Positions 43,841 through 54,057 of a stretch of 64,000 bases of DNA are shown piece after piece. Positions within the stretch are counted from its first letter, which is position 1. Each line of letters starts with the position of its first letter. This stretch comes from SVQP01 sp045594705 (GTDB taxonomy: Bacteria; Bacillota; Clostridia; Oscillospirales; CAG-272): NCBI GenBank assembly GCA_045594705.1, contig JAZNZB010000081.1, positions 6,839-70,838 of the forward strand, read 5' to 3'. The notes under the pieces are model-generated. The model saw only the letters and a program-made list of their open reading frames with translations, was not told the DNA's origin and searched no databases. The translations under genes were made by a program, and so were the position numbers.

Positions 43841-46516
43841 GTGATCAGAAAAGACAAACGAGATCAGGAATATGAAAATATTCTGTTTGACCAACAAAAA
43901 ATCGTAGACGTCGGTATGGATAAGGAGGTAAAGAAATCCTTTATCGAATATTCCATGTCGGTTATCATTTCGCGCGCTCTGCCCGATGTCAGAGACGGTC
44001 TGAAGCCCGGTCAGCGCCGCGTTCTGTATGCAATGTATGAGGATCATGCCACGCACGACAGACCTACGCAGAAGTCTGCTAAGACTGTCGGTAACGTGCT
44101 GGGCCGTTATCACCCCCACGGTGACTCCTCGGTTTACGGCACGCTGGTTCGTATGGCTCAGCCCTTCTCGCTGCGCTATCCCTTAATCGAGGGTAGCGGT
44201 AACTTCGGTAGCGTGGACGGTGACCCCCCTGCAGCATACCGTTATACCGAGGCACGCCTTGATAAGATCTCTGACGAAATGCTCAAGGATCTTGACAAGG
44301 ACGTTGTACTCATGGTGCCCAACTACGATAACCGTTTGCGTGAGCCCAGCGTGCTCCCTGCGCGCTTCCCCAACCTTCTTGTCAATGGCTCTGTGGGTAT
44401 CGCGGTCGGTATGGCGACCAACATTCCCCCTCACAATCTTTCCGAGACCATTGATGCCACCATCCACCGCATTCACAATCCCGAATGCTCGATTGAGGAG
44501 CTGATGCAGTTCATCAAGGGCCCCGACTTCCCCACCTACGGCACCATTTACGGTACCAACGGCATCAAGGAGGCATACCTGACCGGTAAGGGCAAGATCC
44601 AGGTACGTGCTAAGGCTGAGATCGACGAGGAAAACCGCCGTATCATTATCACCGAGATTCCCTACATGGTCAACAAGAGCCAGCTTTGCGAGGCGATTGC
44701 CAACCTTGTCAAGGATAAGAGAGTGGAAGGCATTACCGATATGCGTGACGAATCCGGCCGTAACGGCATGAGAATCGTCATTGAATACAAGCGTGATGCA
44801 AACGGTCAGATCATCTTAAATCAGCTCTACAAGTATTCTCAGCTGCAGGATACCTGCTCGATCAACATGCTGGCCATTGTGGGCAACGAGCCTAAGACCT
44901 TAAATCTTTCCCAGATGCTGGATCACTATATCCATCATCAGGAGTCTGTCATCACCCGCCGTACCCAGCACGAGCTGGATGCCGCTTTGCGTGAGGCACA
45001 TATTTACGAGGGCTACAAGCTGGCGATCGACAATCTGGACGAGGTCATTAACATCATCCGTGCGTCCGAGGATCAGCCCACCGCCAAGAAAAATCTGATG
45101 GCACGCTTTAACGGAGAGCAGACTGACGACGGCTCGGCTGCTGCGCTCAATCTGGAGGCATTTGCTATGGCAGAGGACGCGCACCTTTCCGAGGAGCAGG
45201 CACAGGCCATCGTTTCCATGACGCTGGGTCGTCTTTGCGGCCTGGAGCGCAAGAAGATTGAGGAAAAGCTGGCAGCTCTGAACGCTGCAATCGTGGAATA
45301 CAGAGCAATTCTGGGTGACATCAACCGTATTCGCTCTATCATTTGCGATGAAATGTCCGAGATCAAGCGCAAGTTTGGTGACGAGCGTCGCACCAGAATT
45401 GAGGAATCCGAGGACGATATCGTGCTGGAGGATCTGATTGAAAAGCACGATTGCGTCATTACCCTGACGCACGGCGGCTACATCAAGCGTCAGCCCGCGT
45501 CCGAATATACCGCACAAAATCGCGGCGGCATGGGTAAGGCTGCGCTGACCACCAAGGAAGAGGACTTTATCGAAAAGGTGGTCGTGGTGCACTCGCACTC
45601 CAATCTCATGCTGTTTACTAACCTCGGTCGCGTACAAATGCTGCGTGCATTCATGATCCCCGAGGCCTCCAGAACTGCCAAGGGCACGCATATCAACAAC
45701 GTGCTGGAGCTCTCCGAGGGTGAAAAGATCACGGCAATGATCTCGATCCATGAGTTTGCCGAGGGCGAATATCTGACCATGGTGACCAAGTACGGTATCA
45801 TCAAGAGAACGCTTTTGACCGAGTACGCACATCACCGCAAGGGCGGTAAGATCGCGCTTGCTCTCAAGGAGGGCGACGAGCTGGTATTTGTCACCCACAC
45901 CTACGGCTATCCCACCGACCTGATGATTGCCACCAGACAAGGTAGCGCAGTCAGATTTACCGTGGACGACGAGTCTGTCCGTCCCATGGGCAGAACTGCG
46001 ACCGGTGTGCGCGGTATCAAGCTGCGCGGCGACGACTACGTTGTGGGCGTTGCAAGTGTGATGGAAGGCAAATCGCTGATCACCATTACCGAAAAAGGTT
46101 ACGGCAAGCGTACTGACTTTGACGACTTCCGTCAGATGAAGCACCGTGGCGGTCATGGCGTTTCCTGCCATGCTCTGTCCGACAAGACGGGTCTGCTCTC
46201 CGGTATCAATATCGTGGACGATAACGACGACGTGATGATCATTACCGATGCAGGTACCATGATCCGTACCTCGGCTGCAAATATCCCCACTTATTCCAGA
46301 AGTGCGGGCGGCGTTCGCGTCATGAGACTTGCAGAGGGCCAGAAGATCGTCAACTTCACAAAGCTTGCGCGTCAGGACGAGCTGGAAGAGGTTGTAAGCG
46401 AAAGCGAGGCTCTGCCCGAGGATCAGATCCCCGAGACAGAAACGCTTGCAGAGGTTGAAAATATCGACGCAGAGGCTGAGATCGAGCAAACCGAGCAGGA
46501 TACAGAGCAAGAATAA
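43841..46516 (+). CDS. gyrA: DNA gyrase subunit A
   Basis: The 891-residue subunit that cuts and rejoins DNA. The catalytic tyrosine is Y135 in [47 protein letters not shown] is the preceding quinolone-resistance region. The C-terminal beta-pinwheel runs from ~560, and the GyrA box-like [11 protein letters not shown] is seen at ~565. The last ~40 residues are an acidic Glu/Gln tail ([27 protein letters not shown]), somewhat longer than usual. The start is GTG with AGAAGGT upstream. This closes the dnaA-to-gyrA run. Confidence 0.96.
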   Translation: MIRKDKRDQEYENILFDQQKIVDVGMDKEVKKSFIEYSMSVIISRALPDVRDGLKPGQRRVLYAMYEDHATHDRPTQKSAKTVGNVLGRYHPHGDSSVYGTLVRMAQPFSLRYPLIEGSGNFGSVDGDPPAAYRYTEARLDKISDEMLKDLDKDVVLMVPNYDNRLREPSVLPARFPNLLVNGSVGIAVGMATNIPPHNLSETIDATIHRIHNPECSIEELMQFIKGPDFPTYGTIYGTNGIKEAYLTGKGKIQVRAKAEIDEENRRIIITEIPYMVNKSQLCEAIANLVKDKRVEGITDMRDESGRNGMRIVIEYKRDANGQIILNQLYKYSQLQDTCSINMLAIVGNEPKTLNLSQMLDHYIHHQESVITRRTQHELDAALREAHIYEGYKLAIDNLDEVINIIRASEDQPTAKKNLMARFNGEQTDDGSAAALNLEAFAMAEDAHLSEEQAQAIVSMTLGRLCGLERKKIEEKLAALNAAIVEYRAILGDINRIRSIICDEMSEIKRKFGDERRTRIEESEDDIVLEDLIEKHDCVITLTHGGYIKRQPASEYTAQNRGGMGKAALTTKEEDFIEKVVVVHSHSNLMLFTNLGRVQMLRAFMIPEASRTAKGTHINNVLELSEGEKITAMISIHEFAEGEYLTMVTKYGIIKRTLLTEYAHHRKGGKIALALKEGDELVFVTHTYGYPTDLMIATRQGSAVRFTVDDESVRPMGRTATGVRGIKLRGDDYVVGVASVMEGKSLITITEKGYGKRTDFDDFRQMKHRGGHGVSCHALSDKTGLLSGINIVDDNDDVMIITDAGTMIRTSAANIPTYSRSAGGVRVMRLAEGQKIVNFTKLARQDELEEVVSESEALPEDQIPETETLAEVENIDAEAEIEQTEQDTEQE

Positions 46517-46531
46517 ATCCTTTATAAAACA

Positions 46532-46565
46532 AAAGAAAACCCTTGTAAAAGGGTTTTCTTTTTTA
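46532..46565 (+). terminator. Terminator of the gyrase operon
   Basis: AAAGAAAACCCTT and AAGGGTTTTCTTT pair around a short loop and continue into a T run, 16 bp after gyrA. Confidence 0.88.
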
Positions 46566-46576
46566 TGCATAAGCTC

Positions 46577-46604
46577 AAAAAAGGGCTCTCCCGAAGGAGA
46601 GCCC
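46577..46604 (-). terminator. Terminator of the 46636 lipoprotein gene
   Basis: On the minus strand GGGCTCTCC-TTCG-GGAGAGCCC is followed by six T residues. Together with the adjacent gyrase terminator it separates the convergent units. Confidence 0.9.
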
Positions 46605-46635
46605 AAATTTTAGCTTATGATCTTTGATTCAAAGA

Positions 46636-49149
46636 TTACTGAGCTGCGGGATAATCAACCCACTCTACAACGTACTGGGAAACGCCAACGTTAGCAGCGT
46701 TATCACCGGTGATGTAGTAGGTGCTGGAGCAGCCAATGGTGGTGAAATCATTGTAGGTGCCCAGATAATAGTTGGTTTCCTCAAAGTTGATAACGTAGGT
46801 GTTAGCCTCTTCGTCAAATACATAGTAGAACTGGGGATCAGTGGTCAGGCAAACGCGAACCTTGTTACTGTCGTTCTTGTGGATCTCGATGTAGTTCTTA
46901 ACGCCGTCAACCAGAACGTACTGTCTCAGACCGTTCTCGGAAGTCTCAACGTAAACCTTTGCAGCAGCAGCTGCGTCGGTGGAGGTAGCGAGGTAATCGC
47001 CAGCCATTTCGCCGGTGAAGTACAGGGTCTCGCCGGTCTTAGCCTGAACCATCTGGAGAGCGTAGAAGGGATCCTCAGCGGGAGCTTCGGGTTCTTCCTC
47101 AACGATGCCGTAGTAAGCGTTAGCGGAAACAACGGTATCGAACAGGATGATCTCAGCGATGTCGATGGAGCCTGCAGAGCCAGCGAAGAAGTCGTAACGC
47201 AGGTAGTTAACCTTGCCTGCAGCATTCAGATAAGAAGCGATGTCGAGAACGATAACGTGCCATTCGCCGTCATTGATGTACTCGAACTTTACTTCGTCAG
47301 CGCCGCCAGTGATAGAGCCGGAGCCTACGAAGAACTCGCCGTCGAATTCCTCACCGCCGTCAACGGTGGTGCGGTACTTCAGAGTGATAGCGCCAACGCC
47401 TTCGATGTTAGCGCCGCCGGTCAGTACCCAGAAGTAGGGGTCGCCGCCGGGGGTGGTGATGGTAACGTAGCTGCCATCCTCGCTCAGAACTGCGGATTCA
47501 ATGTTGTTGTTGCCAATACCGCCATTGTTAGCCTGGCCTGCAAGGTATTCAGCATTACCTTCAGCTACGGGAGGCTTGGGCTCTGCGGGGGGAGTTACGA
47601 CTACGGGAACAGCAAGCTTAACGGAAGAACCGTAAGTGCCTTCCTTGAGTGTGCCTGCTACGTAGGTCTCTACGCCGGGAACCAGAATTTCGTCAGCAGC
47701 CCAACCGGTGAACTGTGCGGAACCGGTCAGGTACTCGATTTCGTAGTAAACGTCGCCGGTGATCAGCTTTTCAAAGGGAATTTCAACAACAAAGCTGGTG
47801 TTGTCGGGATGGTTCTCGCCGGTCAGCTCGAACAGAACAGTACCTGCAACGGTGGTTTCATAGTCAGTGTTCCAAGCCCAAACCTTGAAGGACCAGGTGT
47901 TGACGTTGCCGTCAGCGTAGGTAGCCATATCCTTAACGGTTACGCCGGTCAGGTAGTTGTTGCCGAGGGGCAGCTTCTGACCGAACTTCTTTTCGCCGCT
48001 GTAGGGGCCGCCGGAAGTACGGATACCGAGATCAACGGTAGCTTCGTTGCACTCGGGAACGATCTGGAGATAGAAGGAGTAGAACTGAGCATAGGTGCCG
48101 TCTTCGAGCTTAGCGATAACGCCTACGGGATATACGCCTGCGGGAAGGTCAGCGATGGAAACGGTCATGTTGTAGCCAGAGCCGTTTACAATACCTGCAG
48201 TTGCCAGGTCAGGACGGTCCTGAGCGTAAGCAGCGTCGGTAATGATCTCAACCTGCTTGCCAATGTAATAACCGTACTCAACAGCGGGAGCTGCAGCAAA
48301 TGCTGCCCAACCTCTCATGCCGATGGATTCCTTAGCATCGGTGGGCATAACAACAACGGTGTTGTTCTTAGCCTGCATCTCTGCAACAACACTGCCCTCG
48401 GTAACGTATGCGTTGCCGTTCAAGGATACGTTATCGATAGAGAAGTTAGAATGAGCGTTTTCAACGTAAGGCATGGTCTTGGTAACCTTGAATTCCTTGA
48501 TAACTTCTTCGTTACCGTTGGGATCCTTAGCAACCAGAGCGAAGGTGTATTCGCCTGCCTTGAGATCAGCAGTGGGAATGTCGAACTTCATTCTGCATGC
48601 GGACAGAGCGCCGGGAACGTTGTTCTTGATGTGAGTCTGAACGCCTTCCTCAGCGGTGAAGGTGAATGCTTCGTTGTAGATAACGTCGCCGCCGTTGATG
48701 GAGTAACCAACGGTGCCTTCGGTCTCAGTTGCGTATGCGATCCAACCCCAAACGCGCAGAGCCTCGGTGGTGTGGTCGATGTCAACAACTGCATTGGTTT
48801 CCCAAGTCAAGTAAGCGGTGCCATCGCCGAAAACAGCGTCAGCTTCATAACCGTCAACAACCTTGTACATGGAGTCCCAAGACTTCGCGATGACAACCTT
48901 AACGGGGTCAACGGTGGGTTGGGTGCTGTCTTCGGGAGTGGTCTCCTCGGGAGTCGTAGCCTCAGGAGTGGTCTCTTCGGGAGTGGTAGCTTCGGGAGTG
49001 GTCTCTTCGGGCGTGGTAGCCTCGGGAGTGGTCACTTCGGGAGTGGTCACTTCGGGAGTGGTTTCTTCGGGATTGTCATTGTTGTTGCAAGCAACCAGAA
49101 CAACCGAGAGAACCATGCAAAGTGCCAGAATAACGAGTAACTTTTTCAT
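46636..49149 (-). CDS. Giant multidomain surface lipoprotein, paralogue 1
   Basis: An 837-residue lipoprotein: signal peptide with lipobox LVAC (Cys 21), then a ~45-residue linker of TTPE(E/A/V) repeats. Four or so beta domains follow: two related Ig-like domains (~75-300, the second with NGSGYNMTVSIADLPAGVYPVGVIAKLEDG), a sandwich with GVTVKDMATYADGNVNTWSFKVW, a DPY module (GGDPYFWVL ... WHVIVLDIASYL ... LRYDFFAG) and a C-terminal domain with YFTGEMAGDYLATSTD and ETNYYLGTYNDFTTIGC. No catalytic motif is recognised; a glycan- or host-binding role is inference. It is preceded by a consensus promoter and ends with its own terminator. A paralogue follows directly upstream. Confidence 0.82.
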   Translation of the reverse strand: MKKLLVILALCMVLSVVLVACNNNDNPEETTPEVTTPEVTTPEATTPEETTPEATTPEETTPEATTPEETTPEDSTQPTVDPVKVVIAKSWDSMYKVVDGYEADAVFGDGTAYLTWETNAVVDIDHTTEALRVWGWIAYATETEGTVGYSINGGDVIYNEAFTFTAEEGVQTHIKNNVPGALSACRMKFDIPTADLKAGEYTFALVAKDPNGNEEVIKEFKVTKTMPYVENAHSNFSIDNVSLNGNAYVTEGSVVAEMQAKNNTVVVMPTDAKESIGMRGWAAFAAAPAVEYGYYIGKQVEIITDAAYAQDRPDLATAGIVNGSGYNMTVSIADLPAGVYPVGVIAKLEDGTYAQFYSFYLQIVPECNEATVDLGIRTSGGPYSGEKKFGQKLPLGNNYLTGVTVKDMATYADGNVNTWSFKVWAWNTDYETTVAGTVLFELTGENHPDNTSFVVEIPFEKLITGDVYYEIEYLTGSAQFTGWAADEILVPGVETYVAGTLKEGTYGSSVKLAVPVVVTPPAEPKPPVAEGNAEYLAGQANNGGIGNNNIESAVLSEDGSYVTITTPGGDPYFWVLTGGANIEGVGAITLKYRTTVDGGEEFDGEFFVGSGSITGGADEVKFEYINDGEWHVIVLDIASYLNAAGKVNYLRYDFFAGSAGSIDIAEIILFDTVVSANAYYGIVEEEPEAPAEDPFYALQMVQAKTGETLYFTGEMAGDYLATSTDAAAAAKVYVETSENGLRQYVLVDGVKNYIEIHKNDSNKVRVCLTTDPQFYYVFDEEANTYVINFEETNYYLGTYNDFTTIGCSSTYYITGDNAANVGVSQYVVEWVDYPAAQ
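48931..49071. repeat. 15-bp in-frame tandem repeat array in lipoprotein 1
   Basis: About nine near-identical 15-bp units (GGAGTGGTCTCTTCG-like on the plus strand) encode the TTPEE/TTPEV/TTPEA linker just after the lipid-anchored cysteine. The repeat keeps the frame, so slippage would only change linker length. Confidence 0.88.
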
Positions 49150-49204
49150 GATCTTTTTCCTTTCATGAAGATAATTTTACCTACGCTTAGGATAGGCATA
49201 CCAT

Positions 49205-49233
49205 ATTTTATCACAAAGAAAATGAATTTGCAA
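49205..49233 (-). promoter_or_regulatory. Promoter of the 46636 lipoprotein gene
   Basis: On the minus strand TTGCAA and TAAAAT are separated by 17 bp, about 55 bp before the start codon. Confidence 0.72.
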
Positions 49234-49336
49234 CAAATTTTTGGAAAATTGTACAGTCAATACAGCAAAATAGGCGAAATATACAATCATATCAAATAAA
49301 AATTAGGCACTATTACTATTGATTTCCGGTGAAAGC

Positions 49337-49366
49337 AAAAAAGCAGCCGCCCATGCGGGCGGCTGC
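49337..49366 (-). terminator. Terminator of the 49405 lipoprotein gene
   Basis: GCAGCCGCCC-ATGC-GGGCGGCTGC stem followed on the minus strand by six T residues; it separates the two lipoprotein genes into independent units. Confidence 0.9.
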
Positions 49367-49404
49367 CGAAAATCATTGATTTTTTGACTGATTCAAAGCT
49401 TGAA

Positions 49405-51645
49405 TTAAGCCTTGGTAATGTTCAGAACGATGGTTACGTTGCCGTTACCGCCCTCGATTGCCATTACGTCGTCAACGCCAACGTTCAGGGTCAGGGTATC
49501 GCCTGCAGCCAATTCTACGGTCCAAGGAGTGGAGAAGCCCTCATCCTTTTCTACGCACCAGATGAATGCAGCATCGCCGCCGAAGGTGTAAGTGCCGGCC
49601 TCGGTAGCAGTGAAGGTAACGTCAGTACCTGCGCAGTAGTAGTTCTCAACAGTAACTTCTACGGTGTTCTCGCCCATAACGAGACCGGAGGTCTCAATAG
49701 CGGGAGCCTCGAAGGAGATAGCAACCTCAGCAGCCTCAGCGTTGTTGTTTACGATGGTCAGCTCGAAGGAATCCCAATCAGCGGGAATTTCGATTACGAT
49801 CTTACCGTCAACAGCAGTCAGAGTAGCGGGATCGCCTGCGAAGTTGGTAGCAGTGATGGTGAACTTGTCAGCGTTTGCAATGGTCATGGTCATGCCTGCA
49901 GCGCCGCCACGTACGAAGAACTTGGTTTCGAAGTTTGCGGGAACGGAGAAGGTGCCGTTTTCGCCGTTGTAGTAAACAGTCTCAACAACGGGAGCAACGG
50001 TAACATTAGCCAGCTCGCAGATAACAATTACAGAGTTCTGGTTCAGCTCGGGGATAGCACCGATCATCACGTTGCCCTGTGCGCCTGCGGGGAAGATGGA
50101 GAGGTCAATGGTGATCTCAGCACCGCTATTGAACAAACCGTTCTTGGTGGAGGTCATGCCCTCTTCGGTGTTCAGGCTGTTGTAGTAGCCCTCGAGAGGC
50201 TCGCCGTCCTTACCGCCGGAAACAACTTCCATCCAGTTTACACCGTCGATGGACCAAACGTAACGGTTTACACCGCCGGGAACGCCGCACCAACCGCCAA
50301 AGGTCAGCAGGCCGTTCTTATCGTTGGTCTTGTGGTCAACTGCAGCGTCGATCTTACCGGTGGAAACACCGCCAACACCTGCATAGTTAGTTGCCCAATC
50401 GCCGGTTTCAGCGTTGTAGGGGCCCTTGCCGTTTACGAAGTCGATGGATACCATGAAGTTGGTGTTAGCATCTACAGTCAGGTTGATCTTGTTGAGAACG
50501 ATCTCATACAGCTTTACAATGGTGCCGTCTTCCAGCTTAGCATAGATGCTTACGCTGTGCTCGCCGTAAGGAAGCTCATAGGTGGGAACGGTGATGTTGA
50601 AGCCACAACCGTTCTTGATGCCTGCAGCCTCAAGGTCGGGTCTATCCTGCTTGAATTCGCCGAATACAACGTTACCGGTAGTGCCGGTGATGTAGTAACC
50701 GAAAGCGGTTACGTTCTGCTGGAAGGAGGTCCAGCCGCGGAAGCCGATGTTGTAGCACTCAGTGCCGTAGTTGATGGGAACGATCTTGTCCTGAGCTTCG
50801 AGCTTGCCGGCAGCATTGCCGTCCTCTGCGAAGTACAGGTTGTCGTTGAGGTAGAAGCCGTCGAAGGACCAGCTAATGAAGCCGGCAGCAGCATCGGTGG
50901 TGTTTACGCAAAGCTTATCCATAAAGTAGATAGCAGCATACTCAGCAGTGTTGTAGAAGCCGATGTAAGCAAGGTCAAGAGCACCTTCGGTCGCGCCTCT
51001 GAAGGGGTCAAGACGGAAGTAGCCAACGTTGCCGTCGGTGATGTTGGTAGAAGAGCAGTTAGCAAGGTCAACTACCAGGAGGTTCCAGTTGCCATCATTG
51101 TTCCAATCCAGAACAACGTGGTCGTTAGTACCGTTAGGACCATTGGAGGTACCGATGAACATCTCTGCATCGAGCTCAGCGGTGGTTCTGTAAACGAATG
51201 CCAAGTACTGAGGTACTACGCCGATGTTAGAACCAACAGTGAACTGGGGGTCACCGGAGTTAACGGTGATGCGAGCGAACTCAAAACCGTCTTCGGTTAC
51301 AACCTCTGCGCCTGCAATGCCTGCGCCTGCAGTAGCAATACCTGCCAGATCAGCTGCGCCTGCAAAGAATACGGGATCAGCGGGGTCGGGCTCGGGCTCG
51401 GTGGTTTCTTCGGGAGTGGTTTCCTCGGGAGTGGTCTCCTCGGGAGTCGTAGCCTCAGGAGTGGTCTCCTCAGGAGTGGTAGCCTCGGGAGTGGTCTCCT
51501 CGGGAGTAGTCTCCTCGGGAGTGGTCACTTCGGGAGTGGTCACTTCGGGAGTGGTTTCTTCGGGATCGTTGGTGTTGTCTTTACAAGCAACCAGAACAAC
51601 CGAGAGAACCATGCAAAGTGCCAGAATAACGAGTAACTTTTTCAT
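49405..51645 (-). CDS. Giant multidomain surface lipoprotein, paralogue 2
   Basis: A 746-residue lipoprotein whose first 21 residues are identical to those of the 46636 product, followed by a similar TTPEE linker. In this one the DPY module comes first (GDPQFTVGSNI ... WNLLVVDLANC ... FRLDPFRGATEGALDLAYIGFYN), then an Ig-like domain matching the paralogue (CGFNITVPTYELPYGEHSVSIYAKLEDG), a domain with GPYNAETGDWATNYAGVG, and C-terminal Ala/Thr/Val-rich beta domains (GENTVEVTVENYYCAGTDVTFTATEAGTYTFGG). Domain order thus differs between the paralogues. No enzyme motif is seen. It is probably exposed on the cell surface. Confidence 0.82.
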   Translation of the reverse strand: MKKLLVILALCMVLSVVLVACKDNTNDPEETTPEVTTPEVTTPEETTPEETTPEATTPEETTPEATTPEETTPEETTPEETTEPEPDPADPVFFAGAADLAGIATAGAGIAGAEVVTEDGFEFARITVNSGDPQFTVGSNIGVVPQYLAFVYRTTAELDAEMFIGTSNGPNGTNDHVVLDWNNDGNWNLLVVDLANCSSTNITDGNVGYFRLDPFRGATEGALDLAYIGFYNTAEYAAIYFMDKLCVNTTDAAAGFISWSFDGFYLNDNLYFAEDGNAAGKLEAQDKIVPINYGTECYNIGFRGWTSFQQNVTAFGYYITGTTGNVVFGEFKQDRPDLEAAGIKNGCGFNITVPTYELPYGEHSVSIYAKLEDGTIVKLYEIVLNKINLTVDANTNFMVSIDFVNGKGPYNAETGDWATNYAGVGGVSTGKIDAAVDHKTNDKNGLLTFGGWCGVPGGVNRYVWSIDGVNWMEVVSGGKDGEPLEGYYNSLNTEEGMTSTKNGLFNSGAEITIDLSIFPAGAQGNVMIGAIPELNQNSVIVICELANVTVAPVVETVYYNGENGTFSVPANFETKFFVRGGAAGMTMTIANADKFTITATNFAGDPATLTAVDGKIVIEIPADWDSFELTIVNNNAEAAEVAISFEAPAIETSGLVMGENTVEVTVENYYCAGTDVTFTATEAGTYTFGGDAAFIWCVEKDEGFSTPWTVELAAGDTLTLNVGVDDVMAIEGGNGNVTIVLNITKA
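51398..51566. repeat. 15-bp in-frame tandem repeat array in lipoprotein 2
   Basis: About eleven 15-bp units of the same family as in the paralogue encode TTPEE/TTPEV/TTPEA. Part of the array and the 65 bp covering the signal peptide and start codon are identical to the corresponding DNA at about 49025-49165. Confidence 0.88.
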
Positions 51646-51696
51646 GATTTTTTTCCTTTCATGATATTTTATTTGGCCTACGAATAGGTACGTTAT

Positions 51697-51725
51697 ATGA
51701 TATCACACGTCAAAATAAAATGCAA
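51697..51725 (-). promoter_or_regulatory. Probable promoter of the 49405 lipoprotein gene
   Basis: On the minus strand TTGCAT and TATCAT with a 17-bp spacer, about 51 bp before the ATG. Confidence 0.6.
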
Positions 51726-51828
51726 TAAGGTTTTGAATATTTATGCGTCAACTTTCAGAAAATCGGAATAATGCACAAAACATGCATTCAATAATTGGCA
51801 AAAAAGACGGATAATAATGGTTAAATCA

Positions 51829-51864
51829 AAAAGGACGCCGCAGCACTTGCCGTGCGGGCGTCCT
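51829..51864 (-). terminator. Terminator of the glutamine synthetase gene
   Basis: An AGGACGCC/GGGCGTCCT stem extended by GCAC/GTGC pairs, with T residues on the minus strand, 36 bp after the stop. Confidence 0.82.
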
Positions 51865-51899
51865 ATTCTTTGGATGCTCTATTATTAATGTAACCGATT

Positions 51900-53984
51900 T
51901 TACTGTCTGTAGGTCATTTCTCCGTAGGTGGGAACAGGCCACAGCGCAGAGGGCATGATGGTCTCCATGGCGTCTACGGGCGCGCGCAAGGCCTGCATGG
52001 CGGGCACGACCTTATCGCAGAAGACACGTGCAACAGAAAAATGATCGGGCTGAGACATGGCCTCGGCATCGGCGCGCTTGAGCGCCTCGAGTGCTGCGTA
52101 TGCCTGCTCGTTATACGAGGAGAGCTTGGTCAACAGATCCTTTTCCACACCGATCGAGCCAACGCCCAGAACATCACGCTTTTTACTTGCGGTATCTGCC
52201 AGGCGGCACATGTATTCCTCAACAGCCGGTATATATTCTCTACTTGCCATTACAATCATGGTCTGTGCTTCGATGTTGATGATCTTGGCGTAATTCTCCA
52301 GCAGAATATCTTGACGGGATTGCAGCTCGCTGGTACTCATCACACCGAATTTTTCGAACAGCTCCACGTTTTCGGCATCGGTCATATGCGGATAGACGTC
52401 CACGGAACGCTTATAATTGCACAGTCCGCGACGCTCAGCCTCCTCCTCCCATTCCTTGGAATAGCCGTTTCCGCTGAACAGGATGCGCTCGTGCTTGGTA
52501 AATACCTCGCGCAGCAGCGCATGCAGCTCGGCATCGAAATCCGAAGCATTTTCAAGCCTGTCTGCATACTCGCAGAAGGATTTTGCCACGGCGGTATTGA
52601 GCACGATGTTGGGCATGGCGATATTCTGCGCTGCACCCGGCATACGGAACTCAAATTTCTTGCCGGTAAAGGCAAAGGGAGAGGTGCGGTTGCGGTCGGT
52701 CGTATCCTTTCTGATGGCCGGAATGGAGGGAACGCCCAGATTGAGCGTGGCGCGTCCATGTCCGGCGTAAGCCGTGCCGCGAATGATGGATTCAATGACG
52801 TGCTCCAGCTCCTCGCCCACAAAGATCGAGATGATGGCGGGCGGTGCTTCGGCAACACCCAGGCGCGTATCATTGCCCGCGGTGGCGATAGACAGGCGCA
52901 AAAGCCCCTGATAATCGTCCACAGCCTGGATCACGGCTGCCAAAATCAGCAAAAATTGCAGATTTTCGCCCGGTTTTTTGCCGGGATCGGTCAGATTCTT
53001 GCCCGTATCGGTGGCAAGTGCCCAGTTGTTATGCTTGCCAGAGCCGCTGACGCCCTGATAGGGCTTTTCGTGGAGCAGACAAACCAGATCGTGACGCTCG
53101 GCTACCTTTTTCATGTACTCCATGGTCAACATATTCTGATCGACTGCCACGTTGGCCGTGGTGTAGATGGGTGCAAGCTCGTGCTGCGAGGGTGCAGCCT
53201 CATTGTGTTTGGTCTTGGCATTGATGCCGAGTGCCCAAAGCTCGCGGTCAAGCTCAGCCATAAAGGCGGAGACGCGGGTCTTTAACGGACCGAAATAATG
53301 GTCCTCCATCTCCTGACCCTTGGGTGCGGGTGCACCAAACAGAGTCCTGCCGCAGTAGGAGAGATCCTTGCGGCGGTCGAAGTACGCTTTGTTTACAAGA
53401 AAATATTCCTGCTCTGCACCGACTGTTGCGCAAACGCGTGAGGTAGTCGTATCGCCAAACAGGCGCAGAATACGAAGCGCCTGCACGTTGAGCGCGTCCA
53501 TAGAGCGCAAAAGCGGCGTTTTGGTATCCAGTGCCTCGCCCGTATAGGAGCAGAAGGCGGTGGGAATGTACAGCGTGCCGTCCTTGACAAAGGCATAGGA
53601 CGCAGGATCCCAGGCGGTATAGCCTCTGGCCTCAAAGGTGGCGCGCAGGCCGCCCGAGGGGAAGGAGGAGGCGTCACTTTCGCCCTTGATCAGCTCCTTG
53701 CCGGAGAATTCCATAATGACCTTATCGCCCAGAGGGGAGATAAAGGCATCGTGCTTCTCTGCCGTGACGCCGGAGAGCGGCTGGAACCAATGGGTAAAGT
53801 GGGTAGCGCCCTTTTCGATTGCCCAGTCCTTCATGGCTGTGGCGACCGTGCCTGCAATGGCGGGGTCAATGACACCGCCGGTGGCGATGGTGTTGGTCAA
53901 GGAGCGATAAACGTCCTTGGGAAGTTTTTGACGCATCACGTCGTCGTTAAAGACGCGTGAGCCGTAAAGCTCGGGTACGTTCAT
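51900..53984 (-). CDS. glnN: Glutamine synthetase type III
   Basis: A 694-residue GSIII, much longer than type I (~450). It forms glutamine from glutamate, ammonia and ATP. Recognisable segments: THFTHWFQPLSGVTAEKHDAF at ~60, SSFPSGGLRATFEARGYTAWDP, GAEQEYFLV (metal-binding EQE) near 210, HNEAAPSQHELAPIY near 270, KPYQGVSGSGKHNNWALAT near 320 and GNDTRLGVAEAPPAIIS near 390. All match the family order. The ATG has AAAGGA upstream. GSIII is common in Bacteroidetes and Clostridia. No regulatory leader is evident; it is monocistronic. Confidence 0.95.
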   Translation of the reverse strand: MNVPELYGSRVFNDDVMRQKLPKDVYRSLTNTIATGGVIDPAIAGTVATAMKDWAIEKGATHFTHWFQPLSGVTAEKHDAFISPLGDKVIMEFSGKELIKGESDASSFPSGGLRATFEARGYTAWDPASYAFVKDGTLYIPTAFCSYTGEALDTKTPLLRSMDALNVQALRILRLFGDTTTSRVCATVGAEQEYFLVNKAYFDRRKDLSYCGRTLFGAPAPKGQEMEDHYFGPLKTRVSAFMAELDRELWALGINAKTKHNEAAPSQHELAPIYTTANVAVDQNMLTMEYMKKVAERHDLVCLLHEKPYQGVSGSGKHNNWALATDTGKNLTDPGKKPGENLQFLLILAAVIQAVDDYQGLLRLSIATAGNDTRLGVAEAPPAIISIFVGEELEHVIESIIRGTAYAGHGRATLNLGVPSIPAIRKDTTDRNRTSPFAFTGKKFEFRMPGAAQNIAMPNIVLNTAVAKSFCEYADRLENASDFDAELHALLREVFTKHERILFSGNGYSKEWEEEAERRGLCNYKRSVDVYPHMTDAENVELFEKFGVMSTSELQSRQDILLENYAKIINIEAQTMIVMASREYIPAVEEYMCRLADTASKKRDVLGVGSIGVEKDLLTKLSSYNEQAYAALEALKRADAEAMSQPDHFSVARVFCDKVVPAMQALRAPVDAMETIMPSALWPVPTYGEMTYRQ

Positions 53985-54057
53985 GGTAATATCCTTTAAT
54001 TTAAAAAAATAGGATGAAAAATGGGTTAAGCAACCCTCAACGGGCCACTCTCACAGG

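Noticed and set aside
46624..49140. An open frame of about 838 codons on the plus strand opposite the first giant lipoprotein, with a Gly/Phe/Ser repeat near its end
   Set aside because: It is antisense to a gene with signal peptide, promoter, terminator and clear domains. The opposite frame stays open because the real gene avoids TTA, CTA and TCA codons; the Gly/Ser repeat is simply the reverse of the TTPEE repeat. No ribosome site or domain supports it.
49384..51636. A second ~750-codon antisense frame opposite the other lipoprotein
   Set aside because: Same cause as above; the protein has no recognisable motif, and the pattern mirrors the paralogous gene.
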